Below are positions 35,661-45,449 of a stretch of DNA of 64,000 nucleotides, piece after piece. The stretch is from NCBI GenBank assembly GCA_024707255.1, contig JANQAC010000002.1, forward strand, positions 1,482,001-1,546,000, in the 5' to 3' direction. The stretch's first letter is position 1; each line of letters opens with the position of its first letter. This stretch comes from Asticcacaulis sp. GTDB taxonomy: Bacteria; Pseudomonadota; Alphaproteobacteria; Caulobacterales; Caulobacteraceae. A program made the position numbers and the translations under genes. The notes beneath the pieces were generated by a model, which was not told the DNA's origin, did no database searches, and was given only the letters and a program-made list of their open reading frames with translations.

Positions 35661-35702
35661 AAATGTCACTCTAAAAAGTACGTCACGCTTTGGGGATGCG
35701 CG

Positions 35703-37073
35703 CTAATAAGCTTCCGCTTCGTACAGCTTGCGGAAATCGCCCTGCCAGACGCCGTTGAACTTTTCCAGCAGACGGTCGGCCGGCGTAAGCCCACTGTCGG
35801 CGATCTCGAACAGTTCGCTTAAGTATCCGGTTTCATCGACCATCCCGCCGGACAGACGGTTGCGGTTCTTCAGGCCATGTTTGGCGATCTCCAGCACGTC
35901 CATCGCCCAGTCCTTGACCGGACGGCCTGCGATCTCGCCCTTGAGGCCGGTTTTAGCCGCCATGCCGCGCAGGGTGTTGTGATCGTCATTCGTCCAGCCC
36001 CTGACCAGTTCCCACGCCGCTTCCAGTGACGGCTGGTCATAGAGCAGGCCCGCCCACAGCGCCGGCAGGGCGCACAGGCGTCCCCACGGTCCGGCATCGG
36101 CGCCGCGCATTTCGAGATACTTCTTGAGACGCACTTCGGGGAACAGGGTGGTCAGATGGTCGGCCCAATCGTCCATAGTCGGCAACTCGCCCGGCAGGGC
36201 CGGCAGTTCGCCCTTGAGGAAAGCCTTGAAATCCTGGCCGGAGGCATCGATATAGCCGCCGTTCGCCGCGCCCTCGCGCTTGACGAAATACATCGGCACG
36301 TCGAGCGCGTATCTGGCGTAGCGCTCGAAACCGAAGCCGTCCTCGAACACGAAATCCAGCATACCGGTGCGGTCCGGATCAGTGTCGGTCCAGACATTAG
36401 CGCGCGCAGACAGGAAACCGCTCGGCTTACCCTCGATAAAGGGCGAATTGGCGAAGAGCGCCGTAGCGATCGGTTGCAGGGCCAGGGAGGTGCGGAATTT
36501 CAGCACCATATCGGCCTCGTCGGCATAGTCGAGATTGGCCTGCACGGTGCAGGTACGCAGCATCATATCAAGCCCCAGCTTACCAACCTTCGGCATATAG
36601 GCGCGCATGATGTTATAGCGCCCCTTGGGCATGACCGGCGTTTCCACGCGCGTCCACAGCGGCGAGAAACCGAGGCCGATAAAGCCAAGCTTCAGCTCGG
36701 AAGCGACCGTCTTGACCTCTTCCAGGTGCTGGCCGGTCTCGTTGCAGATATCGTGGAGGGTTTCCAGCGGCGCGCCCGAAAGCTCGAACTGGCCGCCCGG
36801 TTCCAGAGTCACCGAGGCGCCGTTCTTCAGCAGGGCGATGATCTTGCCGTTCTCATAATAGGGCTTCCAGCCAAAGCGCTCCAGCCCCACCAGCATGGCC
36901 TCGATACCAGACGGACCCTCATAGGTTGGGCGGCGCAGGGTATCGAGATGAAAGGCAAACTTCTCGTGCTCGGCGCCGATGCGCCAATTTTCGCGCGGCT
37001 TGTTACCGGCTTCAAAATAACTGACCAGATCGGCCATGGTGCGGACAGGTTCCGCCTTAGAAGTCTCAGCCAC
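35703..37073 (-). CDS. gshA: Glutamate-cysteine ligase
   Basis: The enzyme joins glutamate and cysteine in the first, rate-limiting step of glutathione synthesis, using ATP. This 456-residue protein belongs to the plant/alphaproteobacterial class. Signatures are RIGAEHEKFAFHLDT, SVTLEPGGQFELSGAPLET and YNIMRAYMPKVGKLGLDMML, and LEMRGADAGPW near residue 320. It is monocistronic by spacing, with a GTG start at 37073. Confidence 0.95.
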   Translation of the reverse strand: MAETSKAEPVRTMADLVSYFEAGNKPRENWRIGAEHEKFAFHLDTLRRPTYEGPSGIEAMLVGLERFGWKPYYENGKIIALLKNGASVTLEPGGQFELSGAPLETLHDICNETGQHLEEVKTVASELKLGFIGLGFSPLWTRVETPVMPKGRYNIMRAYMPKVGKLGLDMMLRTCTVQANLDYADEADMVLKFRTSLALQPIATALFANSPFIEGKPSGFLSARANVWTDTDPDRTGMLDFVFEDGFGFERYARYALDVPMYFVKREGAANGGYIDASGQDFKAFLKGELPALPGELPTMDDWADHLTTLFPEVRLKKYLEMRGADAGPWGRLCALPALWAGLLYDQPSLEAAWELVRGWTNDDHNTLRGMAAKTGLKGEIAGRPVKDWAMDVLEIAKHGLKNRNRLSGGMVDETGYLSELFEIADSGLTPADRLLEKFNGVWQGDFRKLYEAEAY

Positions 37074-37159
37074 GCGCCCTGCCCTCTCAATATTGCAAGC
37101 GGGGCTTATATGGGCTGCCCTTCCGTCACTGGCAAGGTGACAATTATGTTTTTGGCGAT

Positions 37160-37906
37160 TTACTTCCAGTCGCCAAGCGCTGCCTGATAGAGGGTCAGGG
37201 CGGAAATGGCCGCGGTATCGGCACGCAGGATGCGCGGACCGAGATTGACGGGATGGACGTTTGCCATACCGCGCAAGGTCTGGCGCTCATGGTCATCAAA
37301 GCCGCCTTCTGGTCCTATCAGGATTGCCGCGCTCTTGTTTGTCAATGTTGACAGAACGTCCAGCAACGGACTGGTGCGGCGCGCATCGCCTTCATGCGTG
37401 CTGTCCTCGTCACCGAAAATAATCGCCTCCACGTCGGGCGCCGCCAGAAAGGCATCGAGCTTTACCGGCGCCAGAATCTCCGGCACATCCAGCCGCTCGG
37501 TCTGCTCGGCCGCCTCCTGGGCGATGATCTTCAGGCGCTCCAGCTTGACATGGTCCGACTGCGTGCGGCGGGTCGTCAACAGTTGAATCCGCGACGTGCC
37601 CAGTTCCGCCGCCTTCTCGATGATATATTCCAGCGGGGAACGTTTAATCAGCGCCACGGCCAATACCGGTCCCCGCCCGGGCGGCTGCGGCTTGGTCTGT
37701 TCGGTCAGCCTCAGCATAATCTGCTTCTTTCCCGTCTCGGCGATCTGCGCGGTCCATTCGCCGTCACGGCCATTGAACAGCGACACTTGATCACCCGCGC
37801 CCTTGCGCATCACGGAGGTGAGATACCGCCCCTGGTCAATATTGAGCGGCAGGGTCAACCCTATGCTGAATGTGGGCGTCGGTTCAGAAATGTGGAGGCG
37901 GATCAT
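37160..37906 (-). CDS. rsmE: 16S rRNA (uracil-1498-N3)-methyltransferase
   Basis: RsmE methylates N3 of U1498 in 16S rRNA in the assembled 30S subunit, using SAM. This 248-residue SPOUT-fold protein has the family motifs LIKRSPLEYIIEKAAELGTS, IIFGDEDS, AILIGPEGGFDDHE (the SAM knot) and LGPRILRADTAAI. It lies 86 bases upstream of gshA on the same strand. Confidence 0.95.
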   Translation of the reverse strand: MIRLHISEPTPTFSIGLTLPLNIDQGRYLTSVMRKGAGDQVSLFNGRDGEWTAQIAETGKKQIMLRLTEQTKPQPPGRGPVLAVALIKRSPLEYIIEKAAELGTSRIQLLTTRRTQSDHVKLERLKIIAQEAAEQTERLDVPEILAPVKLDAFLAAPDVEAIIFGDEDSTHEGDARRTSPLLDVLSTLTNKSAAILIGPEGGFDDHERQTLRGMANVHPVNLGPRILRADTAAISALTLYQAALGDWK

Positions 37907-37930
37907 AGGACGGGTTTAGCGCCTAACTCT

Positions 37931-38851
37931 TCACCTGCCAAGATGCGCGCTCGTAAAGCCATCGACCTTATCCGTATATTCACCCGGCAGGCCAAGCTCG
38001 CTATTGACCTCGCCATGTTTCAAATCTTCCGGCAAAACCGGCGCAGAATGACCGGCGTCCTTCAGACGGGCGGCGAAGTCGCGGCTTTGCCCACAGGAAT
38101 CATCCGGGCGTTTCAGCGCGCAAACCAGCATCATCGGCACCGCATCCGGCGCGATATGCTGTGCCGGCGACAGGCTGGCCCAATAGGCCGGGTCAGTGCC
38201 GAAAGCGTCGTCATAAAGCTGCGTGTGCTTACGGTTCATCACCGAGGCCACGTCATAGGCGGCGCTGTCCAGCACCACCGTGCCTGACCAGTTGTGACCG
38301 CCGGCGCTGCGCACGCGCGACGGATCCGCCGAAAGCAGCGCCACCAGATGCGCGCCGGCGGAATGGCCCATCAGGATCAGCTTGTTACCATCGCCGTCCC
38401 ATTCGCTGGCGTGCCTCTGCACATAGGCGACCCCTGAGGCCACATCCTGCGCCTGCACATCGACCCTGGCTTCCGGCAACATGCGGTAATCGATACTGAC
38501 GAAGATATATCCCTTCGGCAGCCAGTGTTTGACCTTGTTCTCCACCACCCCGGCCATGTTCTTGTCGCCGATGCGCCAGCCGCCACCATGCACCATGACG
38601 ATGACCGGCGCGTGATCCGGATGCGGCGGCAGGTAAATTTCCATTGTCTGTTCGGGACTGGCGCCATAGCTGGCGCTGCGCTGCGTGGCGCCCGGCACCA
38701 GCTTTCCGGCATCCGGCGGCGGCGTGGCATCGGATTTTGTCTTGATGCGTTCGATCAGGCGCTGACGAAGAAATTGCGCTTCTGCGGGAAGCGCTAAAGC
38801 AGAGAAGACTGAGACACAGCCCAGAAGGGCCAGCAGTTGCATTCGGGCCAT
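37931..38851 (-). CDS. Secreted alpha/beta hydrolase (esterase-like)
   Basis: From ATG 38851, which follows a strong GGAGGGG ribosome site, the 306-residue protein starts with a signal peptide (MARMQLLALLGCVSVFSALA). The alpha/beta hydrolase fold shows the oxyanion motif HGGGWRIGDK near residue 102 and the nucleophile elbow GHSAGAHLVALLS, the pattern of hormone-sensitive-lipase-type carboxylesterases. The catalytic His lies near the C-terminus in DLKHGEVNSELG. The substrate is unknown. The longer frame to 39031 has no better start. Confidence 0.85.
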   Translation of the reverse strand: MARMQLLALLGCVSVFSALALPAEAQFLRQRLIERIKTKSDATPPPDAGKLVPGATQRSASYGASPEQTMEIYLPPHPDHAPVIVMVHGGGWRIGDKNMAGVVENKVKHWLPKGYIFVSIDYRMLPEARVDVQAQDVASGVAYVQRHASEWDGDGNKLILMGHSAGAHLVALLSADPSRVRSAGGHNWSGTVVLDSAAYDVASVMNRKHTQLYDDAFGTDPAYWASLSPAQHIAPDAVPMMLVCALKRPDDSCGQSRDFAARLKDAGHSAPVLPEDLKHGEVNSELGLPGEYTDKVDGFTSAHLGR

Positions 38852-39010
38852 GATACCCCTCCGGTATGATCTGCCGGAGGCTAAATCCTGCCACATGACT
38901 GCACGATGAACAGAATGGCTCTGGCAGCGAAATCGTATGTCCGGTATCCGGTTTTGCTTATCCCGGCCTTTCAGACATGGTAAACATGTCCCCATGGACG
39001 GGAGGGGCGA

Positions 39011-39975
39011 ATGGAGTTCATTACAGCTCACATAAACTATGTTTTGGTTGCCGGCGGCCTACTGGGCCTGTTCCTCGGCGGTGAAGCCCTGATCCGGGGC
39101 GCCGTCGCCCTGGCGGAAGCGCTTAAGATTCCTAAGCTCATTATCGGCCTGACCATTATCGGCTTCGGCACCTCCATGCCCGAACTGCTGGTCGCCCTGC
39201 AATCGGTACAGCAAGGCGCGCCGGATGTGGCCGTGGGCAATGTCGTCGGCTCGAACATCGCCAATATCCTGCTGATCTTAGGCGTCGGCGCCCTGCTGCG
39301 GCCGATCGCCACCACCGCCCGCAATGTCCGGCGCGAAGCCCTGATCATGCTCGTGGTCAGCGGCGCCCTGACCTGGCTGGCCGGGTCGGCGTCCTGTCAC
39401 AACGCGACGGCCTGATCATGGCAGGCGCGCTGGTGGCCTATTTGCTGCTGGTCTATCTGCTGGAAGGCCGCAAGGGTGAGGAAGACATCGCGCCGAAAGT
39501 CAGCCTGTCACCTCTGGTGGCGCTTATCTGGATGATCGCCGGATTGGCGGCCCTGATCGCCGGCGCCGATGGCCTGGTGCGCGGCGCCACCGCCATAGCC
39601 CGTGATTTCGGCGTTTCCGATGCTGTTATCGGGTTGTCGCTGGTGGCGGTCGGCACCTCCCTGCCCGAACTGACCGTCACCATCCTCAGCTCGATCCGTC
39701 GCCAGAATGAAATGGCGCTGGGCAATGTGCTGGGCAGCAATATCTTCAATATACTGGGCATTCTCGGCATCACCGCCGCCGTCCATCCGCTTTCGATTGC
39801 GCCGCATTTTCTCCATGTCGACCTGCCACTGATGCTGGCCGCGGCCATCTGCCTGGCGGTGATCATCTTGCGGCGCCAGCCGATCGGACGCCTGGCCGGC
39901 CTGTTGTTCCTTCTGGCCTACGCCGGCTATATGGCCTGGCTGGTGAAGGGCCCCGCCCTGCTGGCTTTGCATTAA
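39011..39975 (+). CDS. Calcium/sodium:cation antiporter (CaCA family), with a frameshift
   Basis: The product is a two-repeat CaCA exchanger like YrbG. The first alpha repeat carries GFGTSMPELLVALQSV and GNVVGSNIANILLILG; the second carries AVGTSLPELTVTILSS and GNVLGSNIFNILGILG. The frame ends early at 39415 in SASCHNATA but the other frame continues VGVLSQRDGLIMAGALVAY. Adding one G to the GGG at 39383-39385 yields one 321-residue protein of the family length. The two repeats, oppositely oriented in the membrane, catalyse Ca2+ exchange for Na+ or H+. It is followed by a strong terminator. Confidence 0.9.
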
Positions 39976-40001
39976 AAAGGCGGGCTGTACGGCCCGCCTT
40001 T
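39976..40001. terminator. Bidirectional terminator
   Basis: AAAGGCGGGC (39976-39985) pairs with GCCCGCCTTT (39992-40001) over a six-base loop, with A/T tracts on both sides. It separates the plus-strand exchanger gene from the convergent M61 peptidase gene and can serve both. Confidence 0.85.
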
Positions 40002-40062
40002 CACTTTGCTTGACGCGCATCTTAATCCGAAAAGTGCAGCACACTTTACGGGATGCGCTTCC

Positions 40063-42021
40063 TTACTTCTTCTCAGCCAGAATATCATCCAGCAGAGCCG
40101 GTTTGCCCTCGATCCGTTGCAGGACCGGGTAACGCAGGCCGCCGTGATAATCGATCTTCACGGTCTTGTAGTTGTCGTCCGACTTCACGATCAGTTCGAT
40201 CGGGCCGGTGCCGGTCTTGGCATCGGTGATGGCCTTCTTGAGCAGGTCCATGTCAAACGTCTTGCCATTGACCGCCACCAGGGTCATGCCTGGCGTCAGG
40301 CCGGCCTTGAAGGCGGGACTGTCCCACAGTTCGGACATGATGGAGTTGTCCTTGCTGCTGACCGAAAAGCCGATCGAATAGTTCAGGTTGGAATATTTAC
40401 GCAAGGATTCCAGAGACTTGAAATAATCGGTCGGGGTTTCCTGATAGACCAGCTTGTAGCCGCCGCGGGTGATACCATCGGTCGGCGCCGCGCCGTCATT
40501 GTTCTGGCCGTAGCCATAGACGCGCGCTTTCAGGAAGCTGTCCCAGTCGTAAGCGTAGACGCCATTCAAGGTTTTTACCACGTCATCGAAGGTATAGGTC
40601 GTCTCACCCCAGTCGCCATTCTTGATGCCGAAGAAAGCCTTGGCGAAATCGTCGAGCGATTTTTTGCCTCCGGTCTTCTCGCGGATCAGGGTATCGGCAT
40701 CGAGCCAGATCATCAGACCTTCATTGTAATAGTCTTCCGAGCGCTGCATCGAGGTCCAGTTCTGCGGGCTGCGCGACGAGATGATCGGATCATTGGTGGT
40801 GTCGATCAGCGGACGCCACTTACGGCCCGGCAGGTTGTCATAGGAGGCGAAGATCATCGCCAGGGCGCCCAGATCCTGATCCTTGCTGAGCAGGCCCGAA
40901 CGCCCGGCGAGCATATAGCCCCAGTACTGCGTCTGGCCTTCATAGACCCAGAGCAGCGAGTCGCGCATCGGCACCTGGAAATTCGGCGTCCAGAGATCGG
41001 CGCCGCGGCGGAACTTGCCGTTCCACGAATGGGTATATTCATGCGCCAGCAGGTCGCGGCCCACGAAGGCCGTCTTCCAGTCGGTCAGATATTTTTCCGA
41101 CACACTGTTCTCGGAGGAGCGGTGATGTTCCAGCCCGATGCCGCCCAGCGTATCCGTAGCCGCCACCAGGAAATCGTAATGATTATAATGATGTGCGCCA
41201 TAAAGCTTATAGGCTTGTTCAATCAGCTTCCTGTGGATGGCGATGACATCATCCGGCGCATTGAGCATATCCGGCGCATCGGCCATGATGTTCAGGCGCA
41301 CCGGCGTATCACTGCCCTTCGGCGTCAGATCCCAGGTCTTGAAATAACGCCCGGCATAGACCGGCGAATCGATCAGGGTGTAATAGTCGGTCGTCTTGAA
41401 GACGATGGTGTCGCCGGACTTGCTGTCGGTTTCCAGCCCGGTGGCGTAGCCGAAGCCGGCCGGCACTTTGAGCGTGGCCTGCACCGGGATCTGTTTGGCA
41501 TAGTAGCCCGCCGGATACATGGAAGCGAAGTTCCATTGCAGATCGACCATGTCGGCTGTCATGGTGATGCGGCCGGCGCTGGAGGTCACGGGCGCCAGGT
41601 ATTTGAACGCCACCTCTACCGTCTTGACGCCTTCCGGCACGGTGATGTGGAAGGCGTTCATATCGATCGGGTCGCGCAGCCAGTTGATGCGCTGACCATT
41701 TGCGGTGACGATGATATCGGCTACACGGCTCAGTTCGGTGCCCGGCGAATGGTGGCCCGGCAGCCATTTTGGCAGCATCAGCACCATGTCACCGCTTTTG
41801 ACGACCGGCACGGTTTCATTGACCTGAAAAATCCGGTGATCAAGGTCGGTGGCGTCCACCGTAACCTGCAAGGTGCCGGGATAGGGGATATTCTGCGGCT
41901 GCTCGACCGGCACCGCGGGCGGCGCCATATTCACTCCTGTGTCTTGGGAAAACGCGGCCGGAGCCAGGACCGCAGACATCAGCGCCAGTGCGCTGACCAA
42001 ACTCAAACCGTATTTTTTCAT
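40063..42021 (-). CDS. M61 family glycyl aminopeptidase-like metallopeptidase
   Basis: From ATG 42021 the 652-residue protein has a signal peptide (MKKYGLSLVSALALMSAVLAPAAFS). The peptidase domain shows the zinc motif HEYTHSWNGKFR (HExxH) near residue 325, followed by the expected third ligand region YEGQTQYWG. The C-terminal 100 residues look like a PDZ domain (PAFKAGLTPGMTLVAVNGK), as in other M61 enzymes. A beta-rich N-terminal domain precedes the catalytic one. It should cleave N-terminal glycine or alanine from peptides in the periplasm. The start at 42072 would add an unlikely extension. Confidence 0.92.
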   Translation of the reverse strand: MKKYGLSLVSALALMSAVLAPAAFSQDTGVNMAPPAVPVEQPQNIPYPGTLQVTVDATDLDHRIFQVNETVPVVKSGDMVLMLPKWLPGHHSPGTELSRVADIIVTANGQRINWLRDPIDMNAFHITVPEGVKTVEVAFKYLAPVTSSAGRITMTADMVDLQWNFASMYPAGYYAKQIPVQATLKVPAGFGYATGLETDSKSGDTIVFKTTDYYTLIDSPVYAGRYFKTWDLTPKGSDTPVRLNIMADAPDMLNAPDDVIAIHRKLIEQAYKLYGAHHYNHYDFLVAATDTLGGIGLEHHRSSENSVSEKYLTDWKTAFVGRDLLAHEYTHSWNGKFRRGADLWTPNFQVPMRDSLLWVYEGQTQYWGYMLAGRSGLLSKDQDLGALAMIFASYDNLPGRKWRPLIDTTNDPIISSRSPQNWTSMQRSEDYYNEGLMIWLDADTLIREKTGGKKSLDDFAKAFFGIKNGDWGETTYTFDDVVKTLNGVYAYDWDSFLKARVYGYGQNNDGAAPTDGITRGGYKLVYQETPTDYFKSLESLRKYSNLNYSIGFSVSSKDNSIMSELWDSPAFKAGLTPGMTLVAVNGKTFDMDLLKKAITDAKTGTGPIELIVKSDDNYKTVKIDYHGGLRYPVLQRIEGKPALLDDILAEKK

Positions 42022-42273
42022 GAAACCCTGACTGACGCTGGAACACCCCGGAGGGTGACTAACCAAGCGCAACTTGTTTCTTTTGTAAAGGTGTCAGGCG
42101 CAACATTACTTACGTGTAATGTTAGGCCAAGCATCGCCCCCCTTCATTAACCGTAGTCAAGATTACGGTCAGCTTGACAATGGATCAACACCAATTTGAT
42201 ATGTCTGGTGGCAGGTCACGCCCCAAAGCTAAGGTCATATGCCAAGGTAATTTAGAGGAAGAAGGAACGGCCG

Positions 42274-42723
42274 ATGAAATTCCTGACTGCAATGCCTCTG
42301 ATTGCCGCCTTACCATTGATCCCTAGCTTGGCGATGACCTCGGACCTATGTATGGCCGGCAGGAAAAAGGCGCTGATGGAAGCCCAATTCTCCGGACCAA
42401 TAGTCTGTTCTGGAAAGGATGCCACGTTCATTCTTGCAGGACGGACATCGGGGAATGAGTTGTCGATTTACGATTACCGTTATCGATATCACCCTTTGAA
42501 TGGAAGCGTTGATCACGGAGGACAAAGGATAGTCATTTTTCACGGCGAGAAATACGTCGGGCAATATGCTTTAACTGTCCCATCCTACGTCTCGATTTCC
42601 GTGGATGGATCATCGGTAAAGATTAAATCCCGCGACACCTCGAATCCAGCTTCCTTGGATTTTTCGAAAGGACCGCCCAGGAAGATATTCGTGAACGGAG
42701 AAGTCGTTGAATTATTTCGCTGA
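42274..42723 (+). CDS. Small secreted protein of unknown function
   Basis: The 149-residue product has a signal peptide (MKFLTAMPLIAALPLIPSLA) and a mature domain with cysteines at SDLCM and IVCSG and a beta-rich central part (SIYDYRYRYHPLNGSVDHGG). No family is recognised. The codon usage is more AT-rich than its neighbours (for example GATTACCGTTATCGATATCACCC-type codons), which may mark acquired or fast-evolving sequence. It is convergent with the pirin gene at 42746. Confidence 0.55.
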   Translation: MKFLTAMPLIAALPLIPSLAMTSDLCMAGRKKALMEAQFSGPIVCSGKDATFILAGRTSGNELSIYDYRYRYHPLNGSVDHGGQRIVIFHGEKYVGQYALTVPSYVSISVDGSSVKIKSRDTSNPASLDFSKGPPRKIFVNGEVVELFR

Positions 42724-42745
42724 TCGGTCGTAAACCAATTTGCTG

Positions 42746-43636
42746 TTATTCTGGCAGCGGAATAAACTCCACCTCGTCACCCGGCACCTTCGGGAAGGCG
42801 ATGCCGTCCTGTGCCTGCCAGTCCACCTTGGCCTGTTCGATCCGTTCCGGGCGTGACGACACGAAATTCCAGTAGATATGACGCTCGGTCAGGGGCTCGC
42901 CGCCGATCATGACGAAATGCGCGTCATCAAGCGCCGTGATCTGTGCCGCCGCGCCCGGCGTCAGAACCGCCATTTCATAAGGCTCCAGCCGCTGGCCGTC
43001 GATCTCGATAGCCCCATTGCAGGCATAGACAGCGCGCTCCTCGGCGGTCAGCGGCGCTTCCACGCTCTTGCCCGCCTTAAGCCGGAACTCGGCATAGAGG
43101 GTTTTGGCATAGGTCTTCACCGGCGAGGTCAGGCCGAACGCCTCACCCATCATAACCCGCACGGACAAACCGTCTTCAGTAATGCCGGGAATTTCATCGG
43201 CGTCATAGTGGTAGAAGGCCGGGTCGATTTCTTCGTCGGCTTCCGGCAAGGCCAGCCACAGTTGCAGTCCGTCGAGGTGGCGGGCCTTGGACTGCGCCTC
43301 TTGTTCCTCCCGCTCGGAATGGGTAATCCCCTTCCCCGCCACCATCAGGTTGATATCGCCTGGCTTGATCACCGAACGCGTGCCCAGCGAATCGCGGTGC
43401 AGGATATTGCCGGCGAACAGATAGGTGACCGTGGCCAGGTTGATATGCGGATGCGGCCGCACATTGATGCCAATGCCCGGCGCGAAATCCGCCGGTCCCA
43501 TATGATCGAAGAAAATCCACGGCCCCACCATACGGTGTTTGGCGAAGGGCAGCACACGCCGCACCTTGAAGCCCCCCAGATCCTTTTCCCGCGCCGGGAT
43601 GATCAGGCTGACCGTATCTGGAAGGGTTTCGCTCAT
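42746..43636 (-). CDS. Pirin family protein, paralogue 2
   Basis: The 296-residue bicupin is longer than the pirin at 6728. Metal-binding histidines are in IGINVRPHPHINLATVTYLF and ILHRDSLGTRS, with MVAGKGITHSEREE following. A GYPF-free C-terminal cupin ends GEPLTERHIYWNFVSSRPERIEQA, which is typical of the YhhW-like branch. The start overlaps the glycosyltransferase stop by four bases, so it is the last gene of a three-gene operon with that enzyme and an exported protein. The function in that context is not evident. Confidence 0.9.
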   Translation of the reverse strand: MSETLPDTVSLIIPAREKDLGGFKVRRVLPFAKHRMVGPWIFFDHMGPADFAPGIGINVRPHPHINLATVTYLFAGNILHRDSLGTRSVIKPGDINLMVAGKGITHSEREEQEAQSKARHLDGLQLWLALPEADEEIDPAFYHYDADEIPGITEDGLSVRVMMGEAFGLTSPVKTYAKTLYAEFRLKAGKSVEAPLTAEERAVYACNGAIEIDGQRLEPYEMAVLTPGAAAQITALDDAHFVMIGGEPLTERHIYWNFVSSRPERIEQAKVDWQAQDGIAFPKVPGDEVEFIPLPE

Positions 43637-44730
43637 GTCTTGTCTCCTGTCAGGCCCAGAATGACCTCATACCGGCCCACCGCCTCGCTCCAGGCGAATT
43701 CGGCCCAGAACCGCTTCTGCGCGGCACTGCCCAGACGGCGCTGTAAGGCCGCATCATCTAGCAGATGTCGCAGGGCATTGGTCAAGCTGTCAATGTCCTC
43801 CCCGTCGACAATCAGGCCGGTTTCTCCGTCCAGGACCACATCGGCAACGCCGCCCGCTTTCCCGGCCACAACCGGCACACCGCAGGCTGCCACCTCCAGG
43901 AAGGCCGGAACGAACGCATCGACGCCCGAAGCATCCGGCCGGTTCGGCAGCACGAACACCCGCGCCTGCCGGATCAGTTCCGCCCTGGCCGTATCCGATA
44001 CGTAGCCATGGAAATTCACCTGCCCGGAAACCCCCAGCGCCGCCGCCAGCTCGGTGAGACGCTGACTGTCCTCGCCCTGGCCCACCACATCTAGCGTCAG
44101 CCTGGGATACTGCGGTTTCAGCGCCGCCAAGGCGCCGACTACCTGATCGATGCCTTTTCGCGGCTCAAGACGCGCGATACAAAGCAAACGGTCACCGGAT
44201 ACATGCGGCCTTAGCCCCAAATGCGCGCCTTGCGGCGGGGTGACGCCCGGCAGGACAATATCCACCGGCGTTTGCCCGGCCATGGAGCGCGCCAGTCCTG
44301 CTGTAAACTCTGAATTGGCAACAACCACATCGGCCCTCGCCAATACCGACCGGATACGCCCGGTTTGCGCCTTATCGGTATATTCGTTGCCATGCGCCAG
44401 ACAAACGACGCGGACACCTTTCAAGGCTTTGCGGGGCAGGCTCTCCAGGCTTTTCCAGCTATCGGCCACCACTGTGGTGACGCCGCCACGGGCAATCCGG
44501 CGCCGGATCGCGCCGGCCATTTGCATTCGCCGCCAGAACCGCGGGCCGCCGAAGCGATGGATGGCATAGCGCCGTGAGGCATCGAACGCCTTCACCGCCG
44601 CCAGCCGGCTCTCGCGGCAGTAGACCGCCGCCGGATGCCCGCGCAGGGTCAGGGCATGAACCAGCCCTGTCATCAGGGCGGGCGCGACACCGGCTTCCGG
44701 CAGGAAGGTCTGGGCAACGAACAGGATCAT
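43633..44730 (-). CDS. Glycosyltransferase family 4 (GT-B fold)
   Basis: The 365-residue protein has the two Rossmann domains of GT4 enzymes: an N-terminal acceptor domain (FLPEAGVAPALMTGLVHAL) and a C-terminal nucleotide-sugar domain with LLCIARLEPRKGIDQVVGAL, VVGQGEDSQRLTELAA and the PAFLEVAACGVPVVAGKAGG loop that holds the conserved EX7E-type motif. It probably adds a sugar to an envelope polysaccharide or lipid acceptor. It overlaps its neighbours by four bases at each end, which is tight coupling with an exported protein and a pirin. Confidence 0.9.
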   Translation of the reverse strand: MILFVAQTFLPEAGVAPALMTGLVHALTLRGHPAAVYCRESRLAAVKAFDASRRYAIHRFGGPRFWRRMQMAGAIRRRIARGGVTTVVADSWKSLESLPRKALKGVRVVCLAHGNEYTDKAQTGRIRSVLARADVVVANSEFTAGLARSMAGQTPVDIVLPGVTPPQGAHLGLRPHVSGDRLLCIARLEPRKGIDQVVGALAALKPQYPRLTLDVVGQGEDSQRLTELAAALGVSGQVNFHGYVSDTARAELIRQARVFVLPNRPDASGVDAFVPAFLEVAACGVPVVAGKAGGVADVVLDGETGLIVDGEDIDSLTNALRHLLDDAALQRRLGSAAQKRFWAEFAWSEAVGRYEVILGLTGDKT

Positions 44731-45368
44731 CTGCGCCGCCTCTTCCGGCTGTGTGTTTTTTTGGCTTTAACCGGCGCCGCAACGGGTGCTTCCACCTTTG
44801 CAGTCGAGGGCACCAGTTCGATCGTCGTCGCCAGCGGCACCTCCAGATGCGCTACCTCATCGCGCGCCACGGCCTTGATCGTGTAGATGCCGGGCTTATC
44901 CTGCGGATTGAACGACATCAGCACCACCTTGGTGCGGTTATCGAAAACGCGCTTACCATCTCCTACCGGACCGCGCACGGCCGCCAGGTGGTTGTAATCA
45001 CTGGCCGCATAGATTTGACCGTCAGGGGTCAGAACCTTCAGATCGTAGGTCACCTCGCCCGTGCCGCTGCTGTCGGCGCTGAGGCCGGTAAAAACCAGCT
45101 TGATCACCAGTTGCGCGCCCGGTTCGGCGCGGGCCACGCGGCTGATCTGGCGCGCGCCACCATCCGCCTTGTCGAATTCGGCCAGTTGCGATTGTGGGAT
45201 GATGATTACCATCGCAGAAAAGCCGCCATTGTGATCGGGGAAACCCGTTTTCGGATCGTATTCCACCGCGCCCGGCTTTTCCGGCATCAGGGTTACGCCG
45301 CTAAAGGACGGTCCCGCCATAAGACTTAACGTCGTGGCCAGCGCGGCCATTTTCCATGCCTTCTGCAT
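44727..45368 (-). CDS. Exported protein of unknown function, basic C-terminus
   Basis: From the ATG at 45368 the protein is 213 residues with a signal peptide (MQKAWKMAALATTLSLMAGPSFS). The mature part is a single beta-sandwich-like domain of 150 residues with YDLKVLTPDGQIYAAS and KPGIYTIKAVARDE, then a Pro/Val/Ala linker and a very basic tail (KAKKTHSRKRRRR). A charged tail of that kind could bind polyanions such as lipopolysaccharide or nucleic acid. No family is known to me. It is the first gene of the operon with the glycosyltransferase and the pirin. Confidence 0.65.
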   Translation of the reverse strand: MQKAWKMAALATTLSLMAGPSFSGVTLMPEKPGAVEYDPKTGFPDHNGGFSAMVIIIPQSQLAEFDKADGGARQISRVARAEPGAQLVIKLVFTGLSADSSGTGEVTYDLKVLTPDGQIYAASDYNHLAAVRGPVGDGKRVFDNRTKVVLMSFNPQDKPGIYTIKAVARDEVAHLEVPLATTIELVPSTAKVEAPVAAPVKAKKTHSRKRRRR

Positions 45369-45449
45369 TTTATCCCCCAGGGATCGCCCAGGGCGGTCCG
45401 CGTTTGTCACTATCCATTTTGCGTCACACTATCGTCATTAACCAAAAAA

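Noticed and set aside
40006..42150. 714-codon open frame opposite the M61 peptidase
   Set aside because: It is the antisense shadow of a GC-rich gene whose sense product has a clear zinc motif and signal peptide.
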